Positions 39,964 through 51,434 of a stretch of DNA of 64,000 nucleotides are shown here, piece after piece. Made by a program: the position numbers and the translations under genes. Each line of letters opens with the position of its first letter. Positions within the stretch are counted from its first letter, which is position 1. A model generated the notes under the pieces. It searched no databases and was not told the DNA's origin. It worked only from the letters and a program-made list of their open reading frames with translations. This DNA is from Laburnicola sp. R22_1. Its lineage: Eukaryota > Ascomycota > Dothideomycetes > Pleosporales > Didymosphaeriaceae. The stretch spans positions 51,940 to 115,939 of the forward strand of contig JACONQ010000023.1 of NCBI GenBank assembly GCA_014281115.1, given 5' to 3'.

Positions 39964-40115
39964 CTATATAGAGAAAGTGCTAGAAAGTAGGCAGTTATTA
40001 GTTAGAATCTAGAAATATCTTATTAAATAGAAGAGTTACCTAGAAGAAGAAAACGTATAGAAGCTAGGCACTAACCTAAGTGCTAACACTATTAAAGAGT
40101 TCTAAAAAAGAAAAA
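39964..40115 (+). pseudogene. Old gypsy element: chromodomain remnant
   Basis: Right after the pogo/Fot insertion the plus strand reads EKVLEVRQL, then KSYLEEENV and LGTNLSANTIKEF, interrupted by TAGs. This matches a retrotransposon chromodomain (EYLIKWKGY-like) and shows where the old element's pol ends. Confidence 0.7.
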
Positions 40116-43100
40116 ACGTTCTAGGATAATATTAAAAAGGCTCTTATTTAGGTTAAATAACTACAAAAGAGAGATAAAAGAAAAAGAACCTTCTTAGGGA
40201 ATTTTATTTCCTTTTCGTTTATAGATAAGAGGTTAAACTTAAGTTAACTATATAGTTAGAGAACTACTATAAAAAGTATACTTACTACCTTTACCTATGT
40301 TTTCTTTATAAAGGGTTTTTTTACTATAATTATAAAGGTCTTTAATAGCATAAGGTGTTACAAAGGCAATATTAACTTAAAAAGATTATAGTATTTCTAG
40401 GGGTTAGTTAAAAAGGACTATAAAGGACTATAAGAGCACATTACACTTTACTTAGAGCTAAAAAAAAGAATATTTTAAAAACCTAGATTTAAAATATTTT
40501 AGAGCGTTGCCGCCCACTAAAAGACACTATCTAAGTCCTAATAGACTTTAATATTATAGGGAGCTATTATTCCTAGAGACCCTAAAATATAATAGCCCTA
40601 GAGGTCCTCCTTACACGTATATATTAGCTTAAGGCCCCTAAAGGGGCTAAAAGCACTACTAAGAAACTAGAAAGGCACTATTTGCAACTAAAACTATAAG
40701 TAGGGCTTTTACTATTACTCTAGTACTCTTAATAATATATAAGCCTATATTTATTTTATAATTACGTTAGTATATAATATAATAAGATAAAGAGCGGAAT
40801 TATAGGCCTTATTACACTTAGAAGTTCTACCCTTATAAGTAGCGCAGTTAATTGCCTTTTTATAATAATATTACTTTATCTTACGCTTTATATTAGTCTA
40901 AGCACGCTTCTTAGTAAAGTAATAAGTAGATCTATAGATATTACTACTATTATAAACGCATAAATTCTAAGCGTAGGGCTTAAATAAGCTAAAAAGTAAT
41001 TAGTTAATAGAAAGCGCTATAAGAATAACTACACCTACTTAATATAGTTTATAAGCCTCTTAGCGCCTTTATAGACGCGTTCCTTATTCTTATTAAAATT
41101 ACTACTATAGAGAATAACCTAAGTAGTTATAAGACAGTTAAGCTTAGTGTTAAAGTTAATACGACACTATATTATCTTAGTTAGTAGTATAATAGCGTCT
41201 AATATAGGCATATATTACTATTAGATAATATTTATTCTAAATTAAGTAATCTCTACATCTAGACAGCTGCACTTTATTAATTTAGATTAATAGGATAAGC
41301 TTTATATCTAGGAAATAATAAGTATATAAAAGATCTCTTTTATAAATAAGTTTAACGCAACAAATATATAAATTTGCGCTCGTAGATTAGTTATAAGCTA
41401 ACTCTACCTACTATATAGCAAGTTTCTTCTTAAGGGCTATTATACTATAAAGAAGAATATTAGGACGTATTAGGATAATAAGAGTAGGATAGTATATACT
41501 AAATTAACTAGTAAAGGCATAAGAGCAAAGGTAGTATAAAGGCAGGCAAAAACTAAAATAACTATGCTAAGTCTTGCTTAATAGTATCTTTAGCTCCTAA
41601 ATTAGTTAAGTGCCCTAAAGCACCTTAATAGCGTAATAGCGCCTAATATAATAATAATTATTACTATATAGTTATAAGACTAGCAATTATTTATTTTTTA
41701 AGTAGAGATAATAGGATATTATATATTTTAATCTCCTAGGGCAACCTAGGTTAGGTTAATCCTAGAAGAGGGATACTATAAGGTCTTCTTATTACTTAAC
41801 TAGCCTAATAGAGTCTTATGCCTTCTTTAGGCCTAGTAGAGGTTTAGATAAAAAAATCCTTACTTTAGATAAGAGCGGGTAGCAATTTGTCTTATTACTA
41901 CTTACCTTCTAATATTATCCTATTCTGCCTTATTAACTATTAGGCGTCCTAGTGGCGCCCTTACAAATAATAAGGTTAGATTAATATATAGAGTAGAAAA
42001 AGCTATAATATTAGTGCTACTATTATTATTTTTAAATTTAAACTTTATAGTAGTAGTATTATTAGCCTTTTATTTCTTTACCTTTTTAGTATAGTCTTCT
42101 TTAGCTACTATACTAACTTCTTTTACTAAGTTTACTTATATTTCTAAAGCTTATTATAGTTAATATAAATATAACTAATAAAAATTAAATTATACTTATA
42201 GTACTAGGTATATTTTACCTATAATTCTTTATATTAAGTAAAGTATATAGTAATCTAGTAGATAGAATATATTAGTAATAAAGTATTACTATTTAGTAAG
42301 AACTGTTTAGAAATATTTAGTATTTTAAGTTTAATATTCTATAATTTAGTAAGATTTCTAGTTAATAAAGTATTAATTATATTATTTATTATATTAGATA
42401 AGATAGTAAGGAAAAAAAGCCTTTAACTTTATTTAACTTGAATATTATCCTTATAGTAATAGTAATAAACTATATGGAGAAGGCTATGCGTTTTGTAATT
42501 TATATTTACTATTAGTAGAATTTATTTAAATAAATATAAAAGTTATTTCTATTTTTATAGTATAGATTTATAAAGCTATAAAATAGTAAAATAGTAAAAT
42601 AAAAAATTACTAGTATTATAGTTAAACTAATTTAAAAGGTATTTTTAGGTAGTAGAAGATATTTTATAGTTAGTAATAGCTATAGTAAGGTTATTATAAA
42701 CTAAGAAAAGAATTATTACTATTACTTTATTATTATTAGTATTCTAAGTATTAATAGTAGTAGTGTTTTTCTTAGTTGCTAAAGAAGCTACTACAGGGCA
42801 AGTTTTCTTTTTTAAAATAATAGGCTTATATACCTAAATGCAATTTACTATATAAACTAGTATTTAAAAAAATTATTATTTTAGATAAATAGCTTAGAAA
42901 GTAATAAAGAATTAAGCTTAAACTAAAATATTAAAGCTATAATATAATAATCTTACTAATACTAGGTATATAGGTAGATAATACTACTAAAAGTAGTACT
43001 AGATAGTAGCTATTAATAGTAGTAAAATTTTATAAAGTAGTAGAATAACTGGTAAAACTATAGTAGTAGATATAGTAGTAGTTAAGCATATAGTAATATA

Positions 43101-43256
43101 TAGGGTAGTTAAGAAATAATTAAAAAATAATTAAATTACTATAATAATAGTATAGTAGAATTGCTAGGCTTATAACCTAAAGAACGTAGAATATAATATT
43201 AATAGATTAAGCTACTAGAAGGCCTGCTATATAGCGCTATTACATAATAGCGTGTA
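40116..43256. other. RIP-decayed DNA, no gene recognised
   Basis: AT-rich and stop-dense up to a sharp change to normal GC at about 43257. The tail and 3' LTR of the old gypsy element may be included but could not be located. Confidence 0.55.
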
Positions 43257-43260
43257 AACA

Positions 43261-43821
43261 ATGACGCCTGCCAGGTGGTGCAGAGCACCTTCCAACACTG
43301 ATATCGGATAGTACGCCTGGCATAACGGCCACCTAGAAACTCTCAATGCCTTCATGCCATTTCTCCAGGATCTGGACACCGTCCACCATGCATTGGTGTG
43401 GTCCGCCGAGAAAGGCCGCGCAAAGCTCGTCCATCGTATCCTACAGCATCCGGGTGTACAGGTGAACGCTGCAGTACGGGGGCAAACCGCACTAGTGGCG
43501 GCATGCCTGTCCTCCAATCGTGATACCATCGTAGCCCTCCTCGAGGCCGGAGCCAATCCTGCGATATTTTCTGAGGGTGGGCGCCTGGAATTTGATAACA
43601 TGGAAGAAGAATCCAGAGGCTACAATGCTTTGCATATCTTGTGCAAAGGTTCATATCGGAGCCACAGCAAAAGTCTCAACACGGAAGAATGGCAGGAGGT
43701 GTTCACACTATTAGTCCAGAAGGGAGCGGATGTGAATATGCGGACTCACTTTGGGACCACTGCTCTTCATTTGGCGGTCCGCAAATTTCCAGTTCTAGTC
43801 CGACTACTTCTGGATGCTGGT
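43261..43821 (+). pseudogene. Ankyrin-repeat gene, 5' fragment
   Basis: An open plus-strand frame with a single TAG near its start (at 43309, in a NTDIG-stop-YAW context) carries ankyrin-type repeats. Examples are GHLETLNAF, GQTALVAACLSSNRD, LLEAGANP, GYNALHILC, LLVQKGADVNMRTHFGTTA and LLLDAG. Ankyrin repeats mediate protein-protein contacts. The normal-GC coding sequence starts abruptly at the border with RIP-decayed DNA, so the N-terminus is missing. The frame is cut at 43822 by a hAT-type element and resumes at 51435. Removing the element and one 8-bp duplication leaves the frame continuous across the junction. Confidence 0.85.
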
Positions 43822-44848
43822 CAGGGCTTCTAACGTAGCGTAGTACGGCGTACAATTACAGCCCGTAGGGCTTATATAGGCCATACGTACTAAGCTTTAC
43901 CCTAAGCTATAGCGTAGCGTAGGAACGGTCGCCAAACCAGTCTCATTGCTTTACTTGATTCACTGCGTTCTTTAGCACACCCACTGCTTTCCCTCACAGC
44001 GTTATACCGTGTACCGAGAGTGCGCGAAGTCTTCTTGATCATAGCGTAGCGTAGTTTATATACATTTTATACTATAGTATAGCTCTATAGTAGCTTATAC
44101 TATAGGCCTAGCTATAATTAATTATATAATATTATATAGATACTATATATAGTATATATAGGCTATACTACTTTATTTACCTTTATCTTAGTATACTATA
44201 AATCCTTATTTTGCTATTTTACTATAGTATAGTTATAGTATACAGTGGGGTGACAAAAAAACTAATTTTTTTCATATCCTTTTTTAAATGTAATAACTTA
44301 CCTATTTAATAATAATAAAATTATAGATTTTTTATATATAATAGAGAAAATTAGTAAGTTTAATAAGGTATACTTATGTAATGCTAACTAATTAGTGTAA
44401 AAGAGATTTTTAGCCTTAAATATAAGGATTTCAAAAAGCAAAAATTAAAATTTAAAAACTTTTTTACTAGGGTATAAAATCTATTTATTTTAATATAGTC
44501 TAGCTATTAATAAAATCTATCTATATATAAATTTTTAGTATAGGTTATTTTCTAAAATTACTTTTAATGTTTAATTATTTACTTTTTCTATTTTTAGCTA
44601 TATAATTTTTATTTTATAATTTAATTAAGTATAAATAGTATTACCTAATAGCCAAAAGGCTAATAAACTTTATAAATGTAGAAAAATTATAGTATTAAAG
44701 TTATTTTTAATATATTATTTAAACTTTAATTTTTATATAGTTTAAGGCCCTATAACTTTTCTATTACGTAATCCTATAGTCTATAACTTTAATATAAGGT
44801 TATTTACTAGGTACCCTAACTATAGAAAAGTTTATAGCTTAATAGCTA

Positions 44849-46700
44849 ACGTGTTTATAAGTGAGCGGCGCATATAAGCGAGCGGCGCACCCTACTAACT
44901 TTTTGCGACGTGTTACCTATCAACTACAATGGCTCCACCAACGCTTATTTAATTGCCCTATAATAAGGCAAATATCTTTCTAGCTATCTCAGCTATCAAA
45001 CAAAATCAAATTCAGAGTAGACGACGCGCTGCTACTATGTACAGCATCCCTAAAACTACGCTTCAGCGCCAACGCGCAGGAATCGCTACGCGACGCGACT
45101 ATGAGCCTAAATTAAAGAAGCTTACTAAGCTAGAAGAGGAGGTGATTGTTAAGCACATACTTAACCTAGATTCGCGAGAATTTGCGCCCACTCTAGGTGC
45201 TGTACAAGATATGGCGAATAAGCTGCTCACTAAGCGCAGCGCAGGCTATGTTGGCTAGCTATGGCCTAGGAACTTTGTTAAGCGAACAGACAGCCTTACA
45301 ACGCGATTTAATCAACCCTACAATCGACAGCGAGCCCTCTGCGAGGACCCAATAGCTATACAGACCTGGTTTGAGCTAGTAGCACGCACAAAGGCCACCT
45401 ACAGTATCTATAATAAGGACACCTTTAACTTTGACAAGACTGGCTTTCTAATGGGTAAAATATCCTCCCAGCTAGTCGTTACTAGCTTAGAGAGGCGTGG
45501 CTAGCCAAAAGCGATCCAGCCAGGCAATCGCGAGTGGGTGACAGCGATTCACGGAATTAACGCTGCTAGGTGGGCAATTCTGCCCTTTATTATCTTTGCT
45601 GGCCAGTACCACCTCTCTGCCTAGTACAAGGGCAACGATATACTAGGTAACTAGGCTATTAGTCTTAGCGACAATGGCTGGACTACAAACAAGCTTAGTG
45701 TTGCCTGGCTATAGCATTTTATTAAGTATATAGTAGAGCGTAGAGTAGGCGCGCGTTAGCTCCTAATACTTAACAGCCATAAGAGCCACAACTTGCTCAA
45801 ATTCTAAGAGATCTATAGGGAGAACAAGATCTATACTCTATGCATGCCACCACATTTGTCACACCTCCTACAGCTACTTAACGTGGGCTGTTTCTCGCCA
45901 TTAAAGCGGGCGTACAGGCGCCAGGTTAAGGGCCTAATACGCGACCATATTAACCATATTACTAAGCTTAAGTTCCTACTAGCCTTCTGCGCCGCCTACA
46001 ACTAGTTAATTACAAAGGAGAATATCTGCGCAAGCTTTTAAGGCGCTGGGCTAGTCCCACACAATCTAGAGGCGGTAATATTAAAGCTTAATATAAAGCT
46101 TCGTACGCCGTCGCTAGCAGCCCTACTAGAGGCCCTATAGGAGTCTGCAACACTAAGCAACGCGCGCGAGCTAGGCGCTTAGTCAACTCTAGTTCGTGAG
46201 CGGATCTAAAGGTATTAAAGATCCTCTCCTATATTAGTTATCCAGTCGCTTAATTGGCTTATAAGAGGGGCTAAGAGAATGGCGCATTTAATAGTGCTTA
46301 TGCGCAATAAGATAGCTAGTCTACAAAGAGCAAATAAGGCAGCTATAACGCGTAAACAGCGTAAAAAGAAGCGGATTTAGAAGCGAGGCACCCTATTAAA
46401 GGCAGAGGGAGAGGAAATTATTGCTTAAAAGGCTGTTAAGCAGCAACTAGAGAGAGAAACGCGGTATAGCCAGGCGTAGTTAGGTGTGAGCCAGCAGGCT
46501 TCAGCGCGCTGCACGCGCTGCAGGGGAGCCTGGGCACAACTTACGTACGTGCAAGAAGGCTTCTCTAGATACTGCTTAATTTAGGATAGCTATTATATTA
46601 ATAGAATATTAATGCGTTATGAATTTATACGCTGCAAAAGGCTAAGAGACTTAGTAGGGTGCGCCGCTCGCTTATATGCGCCGCTCACTTATAAACACGT
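44849..46700 (+). mobile_element. pogo/Fot-like DNA transposon nested in the non-autonomous element
   Basis: Inverted termini of about 50 bp begin ACGTGTTTATAAGTGAGC and contain two GCGGCGC-type blocks; TA flanks are at 44847-44848 and 46701-46702. The 1852-bp element carries a broken transposase on the plus strand. Confidence 0.92.
44929..46579 (+). pseudogene. pogo/Fot DDE transposase with C-terminal zinc knuckle, broken
   Basis: ATG at 44929 (MAPPTLI, then a TAA). The N-terminal DNA-binding region is intact from about 44953 to 45255 (RRRAATMYSIPKTTLQRQ, ILNLDSREFAP). The catalytic core reads NFDKTGF (first Asp retained), LILNSHKSH (second Asp now Asn) and HLSHLLQLLNVGCF (third Asp position now Asn). 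The C-terminus is basic and ends in a zinc knuckle, CTRC then GEPGHNLRTC, separated by a one-base frameshift. There are over a dozen in-frame stops. It is related to, but clearly distinct from, the transposase at 37829-39523, with the same domain order. Confidence 0.9.
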
Positions 46701-47128
46701 TATAGTTTTAAAAATAGTATTTCTTTAGTTTTTTAAGTATACTTTTAGTAGGAAAAAAACCTTAGATAAAAAGATATTTAGAAAGACAACCTACACTAAA
46801 AATGTAATATAATACTATGCTAAACTATAGTATTTATATATATAAAAATTACCTTTTTTATACGTCAAAAAAAAGTTATAGGGGTTTTAAAATAGAGGTT
46901 TTAAAACTCCTATATTTAGGTTCCTCTATATACCTAGTTTATAATTACTAAGCAAAATTTTAATAGATTACCTAAGACTACTATATTCTCTCTATAATAT
47001 ATAAAAATTAAAATTTTAATAATTAGTTAAATAAAAAGTTATAAGCTTTAAAAAGAGTTAAAAAAACATTGGTTTTTTTGTCACCCCACTGTATATTTTA
47101 CTATTTTTAATAGTTTTTATATGTACTA

Positions 47129-49239
47129 CTGTGTCCGTGCACTCAACGCCCGGATTCAGTCAACGCCCCGCTGAACACCATAGCAGCTTAACTAAAATAA
47201 GGCTGCAGAGCCACACAAAATCGCTATTATTACGAGATTTTGTAGTAGAGTACTATTTTAATGCTTGCGATTCACCTATGCTACTTATATTTACTTGGAA
47301 GCTTAACGTTGCGGCCGTGCCGCGTAGTCTTAGGTGGAGCTGCTGATGCGGCACCTGAAGCCTCCTAAGTAGTTATAGTATTAACTACGCGTTTCTGACG
47401 CTTGTTGCTCTGTATAGATAGCTGCGAGGCCTTTCTCTTACCCTTTTAGGTAGATTGTAGAGCTTTTGCATCGTCGCGAGCTTCTCTCTAGCGAGCACGC
47501 TCTGCTGCCTTCTCAGCCTTCTCCTTCTCCTTAGCTACCTTAGCTGCCTCCCTCGCCACACGCTTCTCCTCTGCAATTTTCTCCTTGTATAGCTTAGCTG
47601 CCTTCTTCAACTCAGCCTTCTCAGCTTTTTGAAGCTTCTGCTCCTTCTCCTCTTGTTCCTTTACAGACTAACGTACGCGAGCCTCCCTAACCTTCCTTAG
47701 TGACCAGAAAACCGCCCCCTATAGTACTCTTGACGTTGTTGCAGATCTAGAGGTTTTCCCTTCTTCTTGTGCTTCTTTTTCGTAGTAAGAGCCTCTCTTA
47801 ACCCAGCAATCTTATGGTGAAGTAACTCATTTTGAACTGAGATGTGGTGGAGTGAGCGGCTAAGCTTCTGCGCGTCCTTACTACTCTGATCTTCTACTGC
47901 GGATCGTACAAGGCGGTCTAGTTTACGCCAGTTAGATCCGCTGAGTACTGACGTAGAGCTCTCTCGCGATTCCTGCTTATCTAGGGTAGTGTTGGTGAAC
48001 CTTTTGAGTATAACCTCTGGGTTGAATGGTGATATGCCTGTTGCTTTAAAAGACTTAAGTATCGTCTCCTCCTTAAAAGAGCTCGTCCAGGCCTCCCAGA
48101 ATAGAGGGAAGAAGTCCCCTTTCTTAATAGGGAGGAGTCCCTGGCTCTGGTGGAGGTGATCTGATAGCTCCTTTGAGTACGCAGTTGATAGAGGCTTAAA
48201 TAGAACCACATTAAGTGGCTGAAGCGTGTGGGTTGAATAAGGGGGAAGATGGCTAGGAGTATCCTGTTACGGTCGCAATAGTCGATAAAATCCATAGTAA
48301 CGTGAGATCCATAGCCATCAAGGATGAGTAACTGGTAAGACCGTCGAGCTTTTGCCTTGGTGTAGCGATCAAACACCTGTTCAAGCCAGGCAAGGCCAAT
48401 ATCGTTGTTTATCCAGCCTGAAGGCGACGAGGAAATGTGTACTAAGTGCTCTCCTGCCTTAATATCCTCTACCCAGCTTAATTGTATAGCCTTGTTGGTA
48501 GCCTAATAGATGAGGCTTGGCGGCAAGGCTGATCTATCAGCGCAAACACACGCTAGGAGGGTAATCCATTCACAAGAGCCATCTTAGAGAGATGCTATAA
48601 CCTCCTTATTCTCCTATATTCGTCTGCTAAACACTCGTTTTGATCGGCTAGTGATACCAATTAAGAAGCCTTTTTCATCCATATTATACGTGTGACGAGG
48701 CTCGATGTCATATTCCTTGATTTTGGCACCCAGGAGATCGAAATACAGGCTGTATTTATCCCCTGAGTCGGCTTGGTGGCGATTGCTGTCCATACCAGCT
48801 GCCCATCAAGAGATCAGATGGATGTTGTGTCGGTTAATGAAGCGAGTAACCCAGCTCTCGCTCACTAGCTCCTTGGCTATTGTTGACGCGAAATTTCGTA
48901 TCATCTCTCTTGTGGGTGGCAAGTGACGCGCTGTAAGCCCTTCAATGTATTGTACAAGCTCCTGCTCTTGTTAGGGACTGAGTTTCTGTCGGTTAAACCC
49001 CGCAGTTGCACGCGTCGTTTGAATCGCTTGGTGCCTTCGCGACAGCGTACTTCGATCAACGCCATGCTTGCTAGCGATCTTAGTATAAGAGAAAGATTCT
49101 TCTAACCTTAGCGATTCTATTTCTTTAATTGCAGCCTCAATTGAGCTCATATTAGTGGCGTTATGGCGTGTTGAAATTTGGGGTGGTTTGCGTTCAGCGG
49201 GGCGTTGACTGAATCCGGGCGTTGAGTGCACGGACACAG
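47129..49239 (-). mobile_element. pogo-type DNA transposon A (2111 bp)
   Basis: Inverted termini of about 50 bp start CTGTGTCCGTGCACTCAA at both ends, with TA on each side (47127-47128 and 49240-49241). The transposase is on the minus strand. The right TA is shared with transposon B, which starts at 49242. Confidence 0.95.
47281..49150 (-). pseudogene. pogo-type DDE transposase of element A, broken
   Basis: The start at 49150 (MSSIEAAIKEIESL) matches the start of the related element B. The N-terminal helix-turn-helix reads SYTKIASKHGVDRSTLSRR. The core shows YNMDEKGF (first Asp) and LILDGYGSH (second Asp). Near 48230 a one-base loss in a run of C shifts the frame just before the third catalytic position, which in the correct frame reads LQPLNV, with Asn for Asp. 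The C-terminus is Lys/Glu/Ala-rich, probably coiled coil, and ends NVKLPSKYK at 47281. Several TAGs interrupt it. The relation to element B is close along the whole length. Confidence 0.92.
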
Positions 49240-49241
49240 TA

Positions 49242-51352
49242 ACGTGTCTGTGCGCGTGCCGAGCCACTTCGCGTGCCGAGCCACCCAACACCAAAACGCT
49301 AAATAATCGCCTGAATTTGACGCGTCATAACTCCACCAATATGGGGGCAATCGAGGATGCGATTGCAGCTATTGAATCTTTAAATCCAGGGGAATCATTT
49401 TCGTACAGAAATATTGCTGCCACCTACGGTGTAGATCGAACTACGTTATCCCGAAGACACAAGCGCGTTCAGGCACCAAATGAAGCCAAGAACATCAACC
49501 AGCAGAAACTCAACCCACAGCAAGAGCAGGAGCTTGTAAAATATATCAAAGGACTCACAGAGAGACATATACCACCTACTAGGAGATGGTACGAAATTTC
49601 GCCTCTACAGTAGCCAAGGAGGCAGTCAGCGAGAGCTGGGTTACCCGCTTTATCAACCGACACAGCATTCATCTTATCTCGCAATGGACAGTCGGCATGG
49701 ACAGCAATCGCCACAAAGCTGATTCAGGGGATAAATATCGCCTCTACTTTCAGCTCCTACATGACAAGATCAATCAATATCAAATAGATCCTCGTCATAC
49801 CTACAATATGGATGAGAAAGGCTTTATAATCGGTGTTGTTGGCAGATCAAAGAGAATATTCAGCCGACGAATGTGGGAGAAGAAGGAGGTTAGGGCATCA
49901 CTCCAGGATGGAAACCGCGCGTGGATCACGCTCCTAGCATGTATATGCGCCAATAGATCTGCTCTGCCTCCTAGCCTGATCTATAAGGCTGCCAACAAAG
50001 GCATCCAATCAGCCTGGGTAGAAGACATCAAGGCAGGAGAACATGAAGTCTTTATCACCTCATCACCCTCTGGCTAGACGAACAACGATATTGGTCTTGC
50101 CTGGCTTGAACAGGTATTCGATCGCTGTACAAAAGAGAAGACTCGACGAGCATATCGGCTCCTAATCCTAGACGGCCATAGATCCCACATTACAATGGAT
50201 TTCATCGACTACTGTGATAAGCATAGGATCCTGCTTGCTATCCTGCCTCCTCATTCAACTCATACGCTTCAGCCACTTAACGTTGCAATGTTCAAGCCTC
50301 TATCAACTGCCTACTCAGCCGAGCTCTCGAAATACCTCAACGCAGGCCAAGGCCTAGTTTCTATTAAGAAGGGCAATTTCTTCCCACTATTCTGGAAGGC
50401 ATGGCAGGCCTCCTTCAAGGAATCAACAATCCTTAGCTCTTTTAGAGCAACAGGCATATCACCACCTGATCCTGATCCAATCCTCGATAGATTCACTAGA
50501 TCTCAAGAATCAAGAGAAAGCTCCTCATCCCTACTGAGCGATCATGATTGGAGAAAGGTGGATAGGCTCGTACGCTCTGCAGTTAAGGATCAGAGTAGTA
50601 AGGATACGCAGAAGCTTCGTCAATCGCTCCACCATCTATCTGTTCAAAATGAGCTACTCCACCACGATATTGATGGGCTTAGGGAGGCACTGTCTACAAA
50701 GCAGAAGCGTAAGAAGAAGGGCAAAGCTCTAGATCTCCAACAGCGCAAGGAGTATCACAGTGGGTCAGTGTTCTGGTCACCTAGGAAGGTGAGAGAGGCA
50801 CGTGTCCGTCAATCTATCAAGGAGCAGGAGGATAAGGAGCAGCAGCTTCAAAAAGCAGAGACAGCAGAGCTAAAGAAGGCAGCTAGACTATACAAGGAGA
50901 AAATCCAGCAGGAAAAGCGTGCTGCGCGAGAGGCAGCGAAGGAGGCAAGAGAGAAGGAGAGAGCTAAAAAGGCAGCTCAGCGCGCTGCCCAGAAGTCTGC
51001 CCGCGACGCAAAAAAAGCTCTACAGTCATCTAAAAAGGGTAAGAGGAAGGCCTCTCAGCCATCTCTACAGAGCAGAAAACGTCAGAAACGTGTTGTTGAT
51101 GCTTCAGATGTTGAGGAGTCCTCAGAGGGCGCATCTGCTGCCCCAACCGTCTCTACACGTCGCGGCCGCAACGTCAAGCTTCCAGACAGATATAAATAGT
51201 GCAAATTAATCGCAAGGATCTATTTAGTGCCCCTCTAGAAAATCCTGTAATAATATTAATTGTGGGTGGCTCTATAGCTTCATTTTTGCATAAGCTGTTA
51301 TGGTGTTGGGTGGCTCGTCACGCGAAGTGGCTCGGCACGCGCACAGACACGT
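49242..51352 (+). mobile_element. pogo-type DNA transposon B (2111 bp)
   Basis: Inverted termini begin ACGTGTCTGTGCGCGTGC and include two GCCGAGCCAC blocks; TA flanks are at 49240-49241 and 51353-51354. It has the same length as element A but unrelated termini. The transposase is on the plus strand, head to head with A. Confidence 0.95.
49341..51199 (+). pseudogene. pogo-type DDE transposase of element B, nearly intact
   Basis: ATG at 49341 gives MGAIEDAIAAIESL, matching element A. Only two gross lesions were seen: a one-base loss near 49583 (PPTR-E/R-M) and a TAG at 50075 where element A has Trp (GWINNDIG). Domains: N-terminal helix-turn-helix (RNIAATYGVDRTTLSRR), a second DNA-binding block (WVTRFINRH), and a DDE core with YNMDEKGF, LILDGHRSH and PPHSTHTLQPLNVAMF. 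The last has Asn where pogo transposases usually carry the third Asp. The C-terminal ~110 residues are Lys/Glu/Ala/Arg-rich, ending NVKLPDRYK. The region 50195-51199 is one open frame of 334 codons. Least mutated transposase in the window. Confidence 0.93.
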
Positions 51353-51434
51353 TAGGGTCTTATACAAACTGTAGCGTAGAGCGATAGGGGTCCACTGTAC
51401 TGTACTACGCTACGGTGGAAGCCCTGATGCTGGT

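Larger units (their letters stand above)
22800..40115 (+). mobile_element. Old RIP-decayed Ty3/gypsy chromodomain retrotransposon, interrupted four times
   Basis: Decayed domains lie in the order expected of a Ty3/gypsy chromovirus-type element: CCHC knuckle (~22870-22915), protease (~23100-23340), reverse transcriptase (~26700-27330), RNase H (~35760-36200), integrase (~36560-37600) and chromodomain (39964-40115). The order is broken by insertions at 23389-24361, 24832-26697, 27336-35755 and 37749-39961, and the reading resumes after each. The internal coding part without insertions is about 4 kb. Outer limits and LTRs were not found, so the stated ends are the limits of recognisable coding sequence. 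Mutation is so heavy that most Gln and Trp positions read as TAG. Confidence 0.8.
44243..47091 (-). mobile_element. Non-autonomous Tc1/pogo-type element, second copy, interrupted
   Basis: Same element as 23389-24361 in reverse orientation, with CAGTGGGGTGACAAAAAA termini and TA flanks. Its own sequence is 44243-44846 plus 46701-47091, about 995 bp. It is split by the pogo/Fot element 44849-46700 at a position where the other copy is uninterrupted. Confidence 0.92.
43822..51426. mobile_element. hAT-type transposon remnant carrying nested insertions
   Basis: The termini CAGGGCTTC...GAAGCCCTG are followed inward by related CGTAGCGTAGTAC motifs. An exact 8-bp duplication ATGCTGGT flanks the element (43814-43821 and 51427-51434), the hallmark of hAT insertion. 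GTAGCGTAG-type motifs recur at 43912, 44043 and 51371, like hAT subterminal repeats. Only about 540 bp belong to the hAT itself (43822-44242, 47092-47128, 51353-51426). The rest is four later elements: 44243-47091 with 44849-46700 inside it, then 47129-49239 and 49242-51352. No hAT transposase is present, so this was a non-autonomous copy. Confidence 0.88.
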
